Notes under the pieces: model-generated | Told to the model about the DNA's origin: nothing | The model's input: the letters and a program-made list of their open reading frames with translations, nothing else | Database searches by the model: none | Position numbers and translations under genes: made by a program | Origin: Pisaster brevispinus | Lineage: Eukaryota; Echinodermata; Asteroidea; Forcipulatida; Asteriidae | Direction of reading: 5' to 3' | Length of the DNA: 64,000 nt | Assembly: GCA_023634235.1 (NCBI GenBank) | Contig: JAMKCF010000006.1 | Span: forward strand, 11,251,751-11,315,750 | Shown: positions 47,001 to 58,600 of the stretch, in pieces | How the letters are laid out: the number at the start of each line of letters is the position of its first letter | Position numbering within the stretch: position 1 is the stretch's first letter

Positions 47001-48381
47001 AATGAAATCCTGATCAGCCTGAACACCATTGTGCAGAAGCAGAGTGACGTAAAAGCCAGCATTGCAGCGGCCAGGTCAGAAGATAACATCCAGCAGGTGT
47101 ACGACCTGAAGGTACAGCTGGAGAAGCTGACCACGCAGCAGCTTTTACTGATGACGGAGCAGACAGACCTCATCAAGAGACAGCGACGATCAGACAGGTA
47201 CATAGCCCTTGTTCCCTTCTACCCATCCCCAATGTTGGCTTCAGAATATGTGGGCCTTGAAATCTAAAGAGACACTTGTCTTGTGCTCCTGGTATTTGCT
47301 TCAATGTCCCTAAAATGGATGGCTTGGGTGCTTAGTGCGTAAAGCGCTCACCTCTCACCAATGTGGACCTGGTTCGATTCCCGGCTAAGGCCATATTTCA
47401 GTAGAGTTATGTTGGTTCTCTCCTATGACACAAGGGTTTTTCTCCAGGTCCTCCGGTTTTCCTCCCTAGGGAAAAATTAAAACCTTTCTATTCTTGGCTG
47501 TGCTCCGTGGTCATATATGGGTCGATGTGGATGACTGCCAAAGGTGCTTTTGTAGCACATCGCAGCATTGGTTCTCGACCAATACAAATTCACAATCTAT
47601 TACCATGGTATAACAATCACCTTTGTACCGCAGATACTACGTTGCCAAGGCACGAGCTGAAGAGGAGCACGGTGACCTTGCGAGAAGCTCCTCCGACTCC
47701 GATGAGTCTCTTGACAATCACCAGAAAGATGAGAGCGCCGATCCTGGTAAGCTGGAATGGTGGGTCACATTAATTTTTGGGATTCTTTTCTTTGTACACC
47801 TGTGAAACCCTGTTTTCAGTCTGCCCTGTGATGAGCCATGTGGATTATTGCAATGTTTAATAATACAATAAGTGATCACATGGTTAATACAATGTTTGTA
47901 CGATAGTCATTTAAAACCTTTAGTCTCCATCCGGAAAGGATTTTGAGAACTGTCACAAAATTGTAAATATTATTGTTTGAAATATTTTAAATATGTTCAC
48001 ATATTGTTTTTTTTAGACAGTAGGTCTATTTCTTCAACCACGTCCTTGTTGCCATTGACTGAATGCCCTGCGACACTCCAAGACAAACAACCTAAGAAAG
48101 GCAACTCAGATCTCACCCAGAACTTACTCATGCAGCACACACTGATGAACGAGGGACTCCGAGTCGCACAGAACTATGCCTTAGTCACCAGAGGGCGCTC
48201 ATCGAAGCCCACTGAAAACGGACAACACCAGATGAAGTCTGAGAACTGTCAAGAGCTGACTGATGAGAACAATGAGGAGGCTGTGAGCCGAGCAGCAGAG
48301 TCAACGATAACCGCTCTGCTGAGCTTGTCCAGTAATAACAAAACCCCCAAAGCGGTGAATAACAACGATGCAAATCTGTGA
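43312..48381 (+). CDS. NAB1: NAB (NGFI-A/EGR-binding transcriptional co-regulator), complete CDS
   Basis: Six exons (43312-44076, 44682-44815, 46044-46200, 46992-47197, 47634-47746, 48017-48381) join in frame to 579 codons ending TGA. The amino end carries NCD1 (about residues 9-88: YQLYHVLERANLLGYFNTFI, LCEASEEEFLEIL, KPLHIRRLQKALQEW), the EGR-binding domain. NCD2 (about 184-300: IYGRFDSKRKD, VNEAAIQLC) is the repression domain. KRIKQE around 318-323 is a psi-K-x-E sumoylation-type site, conserved in position with vertebrate KRIKVE. Residues 353-420 form a charged coiled coil. The start has A at -3 and G at +4, and follows an acceptor (TTGTTTCAG), so the 5' leader is spliced. Vertebrates have two paralogues (about 487-525 residues); this looks like the single invertebrate gene, symbol chosen for convenience. 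Confidence 0.95.
44337..44495. mobile_element. MITE-like element, family CAGGCCTG (NAB intron 1)
   Basis: CAGGCTGACATTTCACTTTT at the left and TAATTCCAGGCCTG at the right; core GCAAAGGGCACTTCC, GAGGCACCAAGG and CAACAGAGGCCATGGCCTCT. A second degraded piece precedes it at about 44200-44250. Confidence 0.55.
44682..44815 (+). CDS. NAB1: NAB coding exon 2 (residues 256-300, rest of NCD2)
   Basis: Reads VAVNEAAIQLCCIDPFLL and SRQVVRESGYQFKHGHSR. Vertebrate NAB has [20 protein letters not shown] at this place. The acceptor is ACAAATACAG and the donor GTATGT; it leaves in phase 2. Confidence 0.93.
45500..45905 (-). repeat. SINE-like element, family D (NAB intron 2)
   Basis: The left (3') end AATAATACGCAGTTCTTATA + TATAGCGC is an AT-rich tail with the TATAGCGC motif. 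The right end ACCGGGACTCAAATTG is a degraded reversed B box. Matches 54395-54780 over nearly the whole length. Confidence 0.75.
46044..46200 (+). CDS. NAB1: NAB coding exon 3 (residues 301-352)
   Basis: Contains the basic KRIKQEPG motif and ends EILKLRRE before GTATGG. Two AG acceptors 33 bases apart (exon starting 46011 or 46044) both keep the frame. The downstream one has the better pyrimidine tract (CCTTTATCCGCCAG) and is used here; the other would add eleven residues. Confidence 0.8.
46303..46690. mobile_element. CAGGCCTG-family related element (NAB intron 3)
   Basis: GTCAGGCTTG, TTTTGCAAAGGGCACTTTCG and later AAAAGGCACTAAGGCCAAGA, ATGCCATGGCTTCTG recur from the family. A non-family insert (46380-46600) separates the two halves. 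Confidence 0.45.
46992..47197 (+). CDS. NAB1: NAB coding exon 4 (residues 353-421, coiled coil)
   Basis: Reads ERMNEILISLNTIVQKQSDV onward to TDLIKRQRRSDR with regular hydrophobic spacing. The acceptor GACAATAG is weak in pyrimidines; the donor is GTACAT. It leaves in phase 2. Confidence 0.85.
47316..47590 (+). repeat. SINE-like element, family A (NAB intron 4)
   Basis: This is the best-preserved tRNA-like head of the family: GCTTAGTGCGTAAAGCGCTC with B box GGTTCGATTCCCGGC. The body has TTCTCTCCTATGACAC, CAGGTCCTCCGGTTTTCCTC and TCCGTGGTCATATATGGGTC. Confidence 0.8.
47634..47746 (+). CDS. NAB1: NAB coding exon 5 (residues 421-459)
   Basis: YYVAKARAEEEHGDLARSSS, then an acidic/serine stretch. 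Acceptor TTTGTACCGCAG, donor GTAAGC; it leaves in phase 1. Confidence 0.85.
48017..48381 (+). CDS. NAB1: NAB coding exon 6 (residues 459-579, stop)
   Basis: Begins SRSISSTTSLLPLTECPATL after a poly-T tract and TTTAG; ends KAVNNNDANL and TGA. It is rich in S/T/N/Q with no recognised domain and has little similarity to the vertebrate C terminus, as expected for the variable NAB tail. Confidence 0.85.
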
Positions 48382-48430
48382 TTTAAGCCAAGGTCCAATT
48401 TCAAGGAGCTGCATGTCAGAATAGTTGCTA

Positions 48431-48436
48431 AATAAA
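48431..48436 (+). terminator. NAB1: NAB polyadenylation signal candidate
   Basis: Canonical AATAAA fifty bases after the stop codon, followed by T-rich sequence. It would give a very short 3' UTR; another AATAAA at 48776 is an alternative. Confidence 0.5.
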
Positions 48437-48764
48437 CTTCTTCTGCTCAGCCAAATAGTATCATGAAATCAACTATGAGTAACTAAAACCACACACACAG
48501 ATCCTTGTCTTTTGATTCGTGGAACATATTTCACTTGTCATCCATTATTTTGCTATGTATACTGTCGTGACACTCCAAAATTTAATATAGGAGTCCTACA
48601 TGGATTATTATAGGACACCTCGCAGCGTCGATTCCAAAATAATCATTCCCCACCCATTTATCCAAGTGCGCAAGTCGTCAACATTGTTTAGAAGGGTTTT
48701 GAGATTTCACTGTTTGTTTTGTGTTAATTAAATTGTGAGAACAGCTTTAAATGCCAAGGATCTA

Positions 48765-48950
48765 TGTGTGATTTAAATAAAACAAATATTGAATGCATCT
48801 TGTTCATAATGCATTGTGGCAGAAAATAATCACTCTGTGAAATCTGGCTTTTCCATTTGACGAGGCATAGCCAAGTAAAATGGAATAGTCTAGATTTGAC
48901 ATAGTGGTTACATTCTGCGACAAAGCACTCACGCATCCAATAATTGTACA
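48765..48950. mobile_element. Foldback MITE-like element, family GTGAAATC (copy)
   Basis: The arms ATAATCACTCTGTGAAATC and the near-inverse TAGATTTGACATAGTGGTTA, with outer TATTGAATGC and GCATCCAATA, give a symmetric element. It is related to 5690-5830. Confidence 0.6.
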
Positions 48951-49350
48951 AAATTGCATATTTTTCACTTCTATTCTGATGGTATAGCATTTCTGCTAAG
49001 TAACAACTGCTCTGCATGCTTAGCACATAACATGATGTTCATGCCCTGGTCATGGCCTTACTACACCAGGTCCTTTAATGAACATTTCCTCAAATTGTCA
49101 ATTTTTCTACTAAAAATCACCTTTTTACCAAAAGAAAAAAAAAAAAGTACATGTAGCTTTGCCCTAAACAAGAATGAAACTCCAGGCCTGAAAGGGTTAC
49201 CAGCCAAGATGATTTGTGATGTATTATGTGGATTGCTTTTGACTGGTTCCCTGTTTTTTAAATGATACGTTCCTTACAGCAGGTCTGTAATTTTGGTACA
49301 TGTATGATTCAATTCAGTGGTGCTCAGTTTATATAAAAACATTAATACTT

Positions 49351-49632
49351 AGGGAGGCTATTCATCATTACTCGCAGCTGAGAAGCTAAATTGTGAAGGA
49401 CGCGGCTACAACATGGTGGAGCCACAGGCATGTAAAGGTGCATTTGGATACCAGACCATCGACCCAGACCATGGGTCTGAGATCAAAAGTGTTTGATTTT
49501 TCCGGAGGAGAGAAAAATCAGAGTCATAGGAGAGAACCAATGCACAACTCTACATATGGCCCTAATCGGGAATCGAACCAGGGCCACAGTGGTGAGAGGT
49601 GAGCACTCAATGCACTAGCCACCCACGCCACC
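49351..49632 (-). repeat. SINE-like element, family A (minus orientation)
   Basis: GGAGGCTATTCATCATTACT, GCAGCTGAGAAGCTAAATTG through to the reversed tRNA-like head GGGAATCGAACCAGGGCCAC. Confidence 0.75.
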
Positions 49633-49639
49633 CTAAATT

Positions 49640-50228
49640 TGCTACTTCATTAACTTCATTAGGAGCAACTAGTTTAAGTGCTTGAAAATTAAAACATACA
49701 AAGTTGTGAATCTACAATCCTTTATTTTTGAAAATTTTGTAAGTTAATGTAAATAAAAAAAGAACATTGTCAGAACAATTAAATTTGTCTATGAATAAGT
49801 CCTTTTCCCCCTTAACCTCCCCAGCTTTGTTGTAACGAATAAAAAGCAAGACCTAGTTCCCAAAGGACAAAATCTGCGCAGCAAAGTAGATACACGTGGT
49901 GTTACCGCAAACCAATTTATACAAGCAGAAAATTGTTAAGCAATACTTTCTGCTTAAGCAGCTCTATGAAATTGGGGCCGGGGTACTAGCTCTCAAATCT
50001 TGTCTGTTAGGAAAAGTTGAAACTCTGACCGAAAGCTCATCTGCTCATCTTGACCCCACTACAGCCTTCTTTTTTCGTTGGACATCATTAAAACCAAATG
50101 ATTCCAAAGTAACTTTCTTTTTTACTGTTACTTGTATTGAATTTATTTCATGCCAAAGTTTAGCTTCAATATGCAATTCTGTATAATTTATCAAATTCAA
50201 GTACAGTAATGCATCTGTAATGTATTAT
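49640..50228. other. Convergent intergenic spacer
   Basis: Nothing coding. AAGCAGAAAATTG...CTGCTTAAGCAGCTCTATGA (49923-49980) resembles blocks in 57195-57310 and 60855-61045, indicating another dispersed element. Confidence 0.5.
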
Positions 50229-50452
50229 TCAACAATTTACACATGTTTTATATGCACATTTTAACAAAATCAGAATTCTGAATAAGTTTTTTTTTTCAAC
50301 AATAGTGTAGTCTGTTAAATGTACCCCATATTTCTTGAATTCAACAATTTACACATGTTTTATATGAACATCTTAACAAAATCAGAATTCTGAAAAAGTT
50401 TTTTTCAACAACAGTGTAGTCTGTTAAATGTACCCCATATTTCTTGAATACC
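50229..50452. repeat. Recent 112-bp tandem duplication
   Basis: CAACAATTTACACATGTTTT starts at 50230 and again at 50342. The two copies differ by only a few substitutions (GCACATTTT/GAACATCTT, AATAGTG/ACAGTG) and poly-T length. The near-identity argues for a young event. Confidence 0.9.
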
Positions 50453-51039
50453 TTGTGTTAAAGAAAAGGCACAACATTTCAAAAGTCCAATAAAATTAGA
50501 CATTGAAGAGTGGCATAATACATAGTACTAAAAAACAACTGACAAAAATCAACTTTGAAAGCAATCTCTTGAGATGTCATTTATCAAAAAGTCTGATGGA
50601 TTACTAATTTAAATTCAGTTCATTTTTCTTTTGCATAACAAAGATAAGAATAATTGAGATTTTCTTTGTTCATCCTTTCATCAACAAAGCACTTCTTTAT
50701 GGCTGCTCAAGAGCACAGTTCAACATGGCTGACCAGATTCAACATGGCCGACGTGAACTACATCATACAAATTTAGTACAGCTGAGCGTTCCACTTTCGC
50801 AAACGCGACAAATGTTTACAAACAACTTTTGGTGGAATGTGTTGTGCGCCACCAATGCTGCTGAACATTGGCAACATATGGTAAACGTATTTTTCAGGTG
50901 TATGCAGGTTCTTTAAAAATGGCCAAACATTTTTGAGGGCAAAAAGTCAAGTAGATGATATCATTTTGTTGAAAAAAAATTAGAGGGTACATGTACTTTT
51001 CAGTGGTTTGGATGAAGTTTCTTGTTGCATTGACCCATT

Positions 51040-51179
51040 TCACGATGCACAGCGTACTTACAAGCGCCTATCTTGTTTGCAATGTCACAATGTGCGCTAT
51101 TAAGGCATTGACTCCCAAAATGGCTGAAATGGTAGACAGACATTGTGTGAAGGTGCGTTTGCATCGTGCAAGGGGTCAA
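51040..51179. mobile_element. MITE-like element, family GACCCCTTGCAC (copy)
   Basis: ATTGACCCATTTCACGATGC and GCATCGTGCAAGGGGTCAAT form the ends. Internal GACTCCCAAAATGGCTGAAA matches 3004-3158. Confidence 0.6.
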
Positions 51180-52244
51180 TATGAATACTAAATTGGAACA
51201 ATGAAATTTAAAGCAAAAGGCAACACTGGGGGCTGCCATTTTGTCACCAGTCATGTCAGTTTTTACTCTCACATTAATGGTTCCACTGAACACGGAAGTT
51301 TGCATGTTGCTATATATTTTGAAAGCAGAACGCAGCCTTACTTTTGCAACATAAAAGGTCAAGTTTTCGCCAAAAATATTTCTCAACATTTAAAAAGCAC
51401 TTTGAAATAGTAGAAAATCTTATTACATTACAAAGTCTACCAAAGACATAACGTGCGCGTACAATTTTCATTTGGGGCAAATAGCACTCCGCACTAATGC
51501 TGAAAATAGAACCTCAGTACCGGGATCTCATACAACATGTAAAAATTCACCAACATACGTGCACGTACATGTCCAAGCTTTATACTTACTATCATGTACT
51601 GATCGTACTACTGCGGTATGGCGTGCTGATGGGTTGATAGCATGAGAGCTAGGTGGTGGAATGTTTGTCTGACATACAGGTATTTTGAGAAAAAGTGACG
51701 TTATTAGTGCGGAGTGCTATTGTGCTATCAGACCAATTTTGTCAAACTGCGGTTGCCCTTACCAAGTGTTGGTCAACATTCCTACTCAAAATAAAGATGT
51801 ACACCTGATGAGAAATACTTGGTCACAGCTTGACAAAATCTTTGGTCGATATGAGTAATGGACATCCTTACAATCACAACATGTTTGAAGATGATCATCT
51901 GCATATTTAAAAAGTAATTACATAAATTTAAAACTAAATTATTAAAGAAAACATTCAAAATAAAACTCGCTCCCCCCCCCCCAAAAAAAAAAATATTGTA
52001 CAAAATGAAAAAATAAAAAAGTTCCGATAGTTTGCTGTAAAATTCATGTTTCTAACTAATGCTATTATTTTCCGGGACCTTTATATTGCAACTTGCGAAA
52101 CACACAGGACCAGTCTTTAAGGTGACAAATCACCCTTTTTATCCGTTGAGTCACAACTTCACTTTGGCATGGCCATTCAGTATAAACCAGTCAAGAATAT
52201 GAAAAATATTTTTCTTGACGATCCCATCCATGACTGTCAAGTCA
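51180..52244. other. 3' flank of the HDGFL2-type gene
   Basis: No exon. Contains poly-C/poly-A at 51972-51992. The interval separates the convergent NAB and HDGFL2-type genes. Confidence 0.5.
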
Positions 52245-52250
52245 TTTAAT
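52245..52250 (-). terminator. HDGFL2: HDGFL2-type gene polyadenylation signal candidate
   Basis: On the minus strand this reads ATTAAA, the common variant of AATAAA, about 310 bases after the stop. No closer canonical signal is seen. Confidence 0.3.
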
Positions 52251-52556
52251 AACTGATGACATCATGAGGGATTTGAAACAGTTCTGCCAGATTTTTGGTG
52301 ATAATTATCAAAAATCTGTCAGCTTGGAATGCTATTCCTGACCCAGAACCACAATCCTCATTGCATTGGATACTTTCTATAAAAGTGGTACAAGTCGATG
52401 AATCTTATCGTTCAAAGTGTCTTTACCCTGCCATCAAGGAATCAAGTCTCTCACTTCAAGTCACTATTCGACATGTAAGTTGGTACTGCTGGTTACGTGC
52501 ATATACTATGACCAAAGTTTGCAACACTCAACGTCGCTAGAATTTGATTGTGTTTT

Positions 52557-52620
52557 TCAGTTCTCATCAGAGTCCAGCTCCATGTTATCATCGCTGAAGG
52601 CTTGGTCAGCAGCCGTGGTC
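52557..52620 (-). CDS. HDGFL2: HDGFL2-type exon w14 (C terminus and stop)
   Basis: Acceptor TTTTTGCAG; encodes [20 protein letters not shown] followed by TGA at 52559-52557. The acidic end resembles many HDGF-family tails. Confidence 0.88.
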
Positions 52621-55600
52621 CTGCAAAAATGAGCAAAAACATCTGCTTTTAACTGGACTTATCAACATTATAAAAACCATGGCAGCTAAACCAAGGTGAA
52701 CTTTTTTTACCAAAGCTAGTCACCAAATTTTACATATTTGACTTCAGTTTTTTAACTCAAAGTAAATCTTTTGACTTGAAAATTATCCACTTACCCCTTG
52801 CGATTGTTGTCATCGACTTCATTGTCATCTAGATCCATGGGTTGCTCACCCATCTGATCTCCAGACGCACCTGTTGATCGCCTCCTATCTTTCCTCGCCT
52901 CTTTCTTCTTCTCTTCACCGGTTCCCTTTGACTTCCCTTGGTTATTTTCCTCCAAAACCAGCCCAGGGATCTGAAATCCTCCCCGGTTCCCGAAAATCTT
53001 CTCAAGACGCTCGGAGAGGTTTCTCCTCCCTTCGGCATTCGCATCATCGTCTTCATCCTCATCGTCTTCATCCTCAGCAGCAACTTCATTCAGGGAATCC
53101 TCCTGAGGTTTATCCTCCTGAGGTTTAACCTCCTGAGGTTTAACCTCCTGAGGTTCAACATTTCCAGCTTTATCCTCGTGAGCTTCATCATGTTTGGCTT
53201 TGTCCTCTAGGGGGTCATCCTCTTTGGGTTTATCGTCCTGAGATTTAGCATCCTCAGCCGTTCTTTCAGTGTCATTGACAACTTCAATTCTTTCCAAGTC
53301 TGGTTCAGCTGCATCCTTTTGTTCAATCACTTCATCTGAGTTTCTCACTCCTGCCTCTCCACTTTGAAGTTCGGCTGTAGCACTCGACGCTTCTTCTGTT
53401 GGGGTATTGGCGGTCGCTTTTGCTTCAGCATTAGCTGTTTCTTGGTCTTCTGTACTGGGTTTGCCGAGAGGTTCCGAGCTTGCGTTCTCTTCTTGTCTCT
53501 TTGCTTGGTGATCTGGTTTGAGTTCTTTCGCTGCGTTGTTTCCATCAACAGTTGTTATGTCTGAGGCATGAATAATATACAAAATAAGTTTACTAATTTA
53601 CACGATGGATGATTTAAAACCGAAACCCTCGGGTGAATGATAAAAGGAACAGTAGACTTTCAGGCCTGATGCTTGGTTTTAAAAGGGCAAGTGCACCAAG
53701 GTATTTTCTCCTTGGCAAAGGACATCTCTATGGGGAAATTTTAAATTTCTATTGGAACAGTTCATGGAGCACCAAGGCAATGACTAAGGGCAAACAGAGG
53801 CAACTGCCGCCATGCCTCTGTAAAATATCAGGACCTGTATCACGGAGCAGCCATCATTATTTTTTCACGCATTCAGAACAATGGGACCAAATTGAGGCTG
53901 GGAGGGCAAGCATGAGAATCAGTTGACCATTACTGTTGCTGCCCACATAGAGCGCAACAAAGCTGCAACATTAAGCTCAGTTCACACTCGGTAGGGATTG
54001 GAAGTAAATCTTTCTATCAATAGCCTGTGCAAGTCTCACGCGTATCAGAACATTGAAAGCCGTTTAAAGTGTTCTTGTTTGTTTCCGTTATGCGTTACAG
54101 CAATGTACATGGGATCAAAGTGGTCCCCAAAATGTTTGAACATGCACGAGACTTGCAAGGTCTACAACAGATATCAAGATGGGAGATTCACAGGTCACAA
54201 AATGCATTTTGACTTTGGCTTAATAATTCCATGACGGCAGTAGAATTATCCCTGCATTGACATTCCCATTGAGTGTGGCTGTGTCCAAATTAGCAGCTGC
54301 AGCTTGATCATCACCTGAACAAGCCTTGAAGCACAAGATGCCCACAGCAACGCCCATCAACTCTGACTTAGCTTGCATGCCAGTCTTCGCACTTGAAATA
54401 ATAACAATATATATTCTTATATAGCGCGTGGATCTACCAATAAGGTACTCCAGTCGCTTGAACAAACAGAAACATTTCAAGACAAGTTTTAGTTTATTTC
54501 TTAAATATGAGACCAAATTATGTAGCACATTAAAAGGGTTTACAAGGTGCTGCGGCGCATTCAGCAGCCACTGCCAGAAGCACCTGGGCAAACCTTAGCG
54601 ATAAGTGTAACTGGGTTCTTTTATGTGCATTACACAACATACGGGACCTACGGTTTTACGTCCCATCCGAAGGGTGAAGCAACAATGGTTATGTATCTTG
54701 CTTAAGGACACAAGTGTCAATACTGGGACTCGAACCCACACTCTGCTGATCAGAATCACCAGAGCTTGAATTCGGTGCTCTTAACTGCACAAACACGACA
54801 CGCAAAACTTATATCTACAAGATGGCTGACCTGTTTGCTCTGTAATTTCCCCTTGCTCGTTGTCCTCTCCTTTCTTGTCCTCAGCACTGCCTGACGTTTC
54901 TTGCATCAGGCAAATAGATTTCAGTTTGTTGTATAAATATTCCGCTTTCTTGCGCACCCTCTCATCAGACTTGTACTTCCTGATCTGCAAATAGAATGGG
55001 AACTTTTATAAAAGCTGAAAGGATTTGGAATGAATTCACAATGATTTCTCCCAAAAAGTGTCTATTGATACAAATCAGCCGACGTCATCACATCACAATA
55101 ATCTTGGTTGCACCATTTTGGGAGTCAATGTTACCGTGTTACACAGTGTAATGCCCACTTTAGCTGACGTCACATTTACATGCTTATGAGTTGACTCCCA
55201 CAATGGCGGGAGTGGAAGCAGTAGCGTGTGATGTTGGCGCAAGGGGTCAGTAGGGTTCGGGTTTTGAGCCAATTGTAGTCTTTACAAATTGGCTTCCTTT
55301 ATAGACTTCATTTTTGGTTCTTCCTATCAGGATATTTGAGTGTGAAACCAGGCTCTCTGCTTCTTCTCACCCATACAGTCTTGCTTTACTGAGATGTAGA
55401 ACAATAAGCCATTCCAACAGCTTTATTCCACGTACTGCATTTCTTTGGAACTCATTGCCTGGTGCATGTTTCCCTTCATCCTACAATCTAGACTGTTTTA
55501 AGAGGAACATCAATTCCTACCTCAAGTACCATGAGTTATTTTCATCTTTTGTTCTTGCAGTCCCTTGACCTACAGTGGCTTTTAGCCTTCTTTTGGGATA

Positions 55601-58600
55601 ACTTGCTTGAACCCCCCCCCCAAAAAAAAAATTCCACATTTAAAAGAAAAACAGACTGAACTTGTCTTGCATGTATTTGGGCAACCTTGGCTTCCTAAAT
55701 GCATTGCTTTAAACTTGCAAGGGAAACAAAATCACAAGCTCTGACGATCAAATATGAGCAAGACTTTGCTGACCTGTATATACCCTTTATTTCAAACGAT
55801 GAAAACTTACAATTTTTACCCAGTCAGTTTCTCTTGTGGTTTGTTACTTGATTTTTGAAATAAAAAATTGCATCTTCTTAAGGTGATCCCCTGGCTGCCG
55901 CTTCCCAAGTTGTATCGTAAACTTGAGTGTGATCCCTGGCTTTACGGCTGTTAAAGGTTGACTGGAGGTTAAGGAGACTGCCCACTTAAGGCTATATAGC
56001 TCCGTTTTAGTGCCAACCTGTTAATTGAGAGGTCACAGGTTCAAGTCCGCTCTAGTAAATTTGTCTTTGTTCAACCCAAGATTATTTACTGTTTACCCAG
56101 TCAGTTTCCCTTGTGGTTCAATACTTAAAAACTTTCATAATTGTACATCTTACAGTCAAATGCATTGACTTTACCTTCTTGATGGTCTGGACAAAGTCCT
56201 TGCTCTTCCTGAGAATACCAGGCGTAAGGGAGTCACTCATTGCATCAATCTGTGCCATCACCGACACACTCTTAGCTGGATCCTTAAAACAAATCAAGCA
56301 ATCCCATTTCTTAAAACCCTGCGCAATGACACCCCTACTGTAGTTGACAGCACAAAATCACTGATTAGTTAATAACAAATTAATTTTTTGAGAAAATATT
56401 TTCAATGTGTATTTTTTCACAAGACTTGGGACACAGTGCTTTACACGCTTTGGTGTATGGGTAAAACACAAATAATATTCTTTATCCCAAATGCAAGTTT
56501 GACATCTATTTAATTGTCGGGGTACCTGCTGCTAAAATATAGGATTGGAACTGCCTCTAACTACCAGGCAATCTGGTGACCGAGTGGTATAACATCTGCT
56601 CTAGAATGGCAAAGGTCATGGGTTTGAATCCCAACCGAGTACTCTGCCTATTTTTTTTCACAGGACTAAAGAAAGTACAGAGTATAGACTGGGCAAGTCT
56701 TGCACATATTGGACTGAGAAACAAAGAATTTTTTTTTCTGAAATCAAATCTTTTTTAGCAAATAACCGCAAAAAAGCTGAGGTCAAGTTTAATTCCCGGT
56801 TTTCTTCGTTTGTAATGTTGAATTGTTTTAATCTTCATTTTTTTTATCAATTAGTATTACATATCCAACAACATATATAATTTTCATGGTCTAAACTACC
56901 CTAAACTAAAATAAATAACGAAACAAAAGCTTGCCCTTGTAAAACTTCATATGATTGGGACCACAATGGTCCTGTAAGTTCAAAAACACGCCAGACTTGC
57001 ACAGTCTATACAGTGCTTATCACATATTGGTGTATGCTTAAAACAAAATAATATTCATTTAATGTTGTTACTTACCGGGTGGTCCATACTCAGTGATACT
57101 TTCAGCTCTAAGTGGAGTCTCTCAACAGTCTCTTCTGTCTTCAGAACTGGAAACATTCCAAAATGGTTCGTGAATACAACAGCCATTAAAATACGAACAG
57201 GGCTAATTTTATAAAGCTGCTTTAAAATAAGCACATAAAAATGTGCTTACAAGCAAAAAAAGGTTACCAGTCAAAATACTATGTAATGCAAACAATTTGT
57301 GGCTGGTTCCCTGAAAAAGTTTGCTCAGCAGAAAAACTGGAGACTGCCGACAAGGGAAGACCGCCAACAAGGGAGGACCGCCAACATATGGATAGATAGC
57401 TCAAGTTGCAGAGCACCGGCACATAAACCCAGAGGCTGCAGGTTTAATTCCAGTTCTTGTCAATTTGTCTGTTTACCCCAAAATGTTTTACATGCACCAA
57501 GTTAGTTTCCCTTGTGGTTTATTGCTTGACAACGCTGTTTTCAAACCAGTCCTGTGAATTTTGTGCTAGTTCACTGACACCTTTACTCTCTCTGCAAGCA
57601 GGAAACCATTAAACAAATAATAAACATCTACTCCAATTATCTACAAGTTTGACGCTATTTGATTAAAAGTTGTTTACCTTTCTTCTTCTCCGGTTTTCTC
57701 TTCTCAAATTTATCTCGTTTTGATATTCTGTTTAATGTAAAAATCAAAATAAAAAATGTTCAGAAATTAATGAGACACCTCAACTTGTGAAGGGATTCAC
57801 AAACAAATGAATAACAATGAGCACGTTCTGGTGCTGACCTTTCATAAATTTGCAATAAAAAACGATAAAATAGTCAAAATATTTTATCAGTGCAATTTGT
57901 TGTGCAGACAACAGCCAGGCCCAGCAGGTAGTGTTAGCGTTAATCAAATATTGCAGTGTTGTAATCATTTTGGAGGCTAATCATCCTTATACTTGAAGCT
58001 AAACAGCTGAATTGCAAAGGACACAGCTATAATGTGTCCGAGCCATGAAGGTGTGTGAAGGTGCCTTCGGCAGCCAGCAAAATCAACCCATATACGACCA
58101 AGCCAAGGAGCACAGCCTGAGATCGGGAGTGCTTGACTGAACACATTCCATATTTTCCCCGAAAGAAAAACCAAAAATCCTGGTGCATTTTAAGAGAATG
58201 CCTGCTAACCTTGTCTAGTCATGATTTCAATGTGACAATGATTTTCTCAAACACAAATTATTCTGAGAATTCTGAAAATATTCATCCTGTGCATGAGCAC
58301 GGAAAACAAAAAACAGAAATCCCATTGCCAAGTGGTCATCACAAGAGGAATAGAACATAAATGGAGTCCTTTGTTTGCTTACTCTTTGTCGTTGCTTTGC
58401 TCTACAGTTATGTCTTGCCGCTTGTTTTCCTTTGCTCTCTGTAAATGGAAAAAGGGAGAAAATTGAGAATTGTTATAGAAATAGAAGAAGTGCTGAGTAT
58501 GTCTAGCAAGTCACGGGCATACTTGTCAACTGTCATTTAATAAGTCAAACATCAATCGGAGACAAATGTGGCATACAAGACTGGACATGCTGCCACCATT

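Noticed and set aside
47340..47395. Apparent tRNA gene
   Set aside because: A and B boxes are present, but the cloverleaf stems do not close and the segment continues into a repeated body found five times; it is the head of a SINE-like element.
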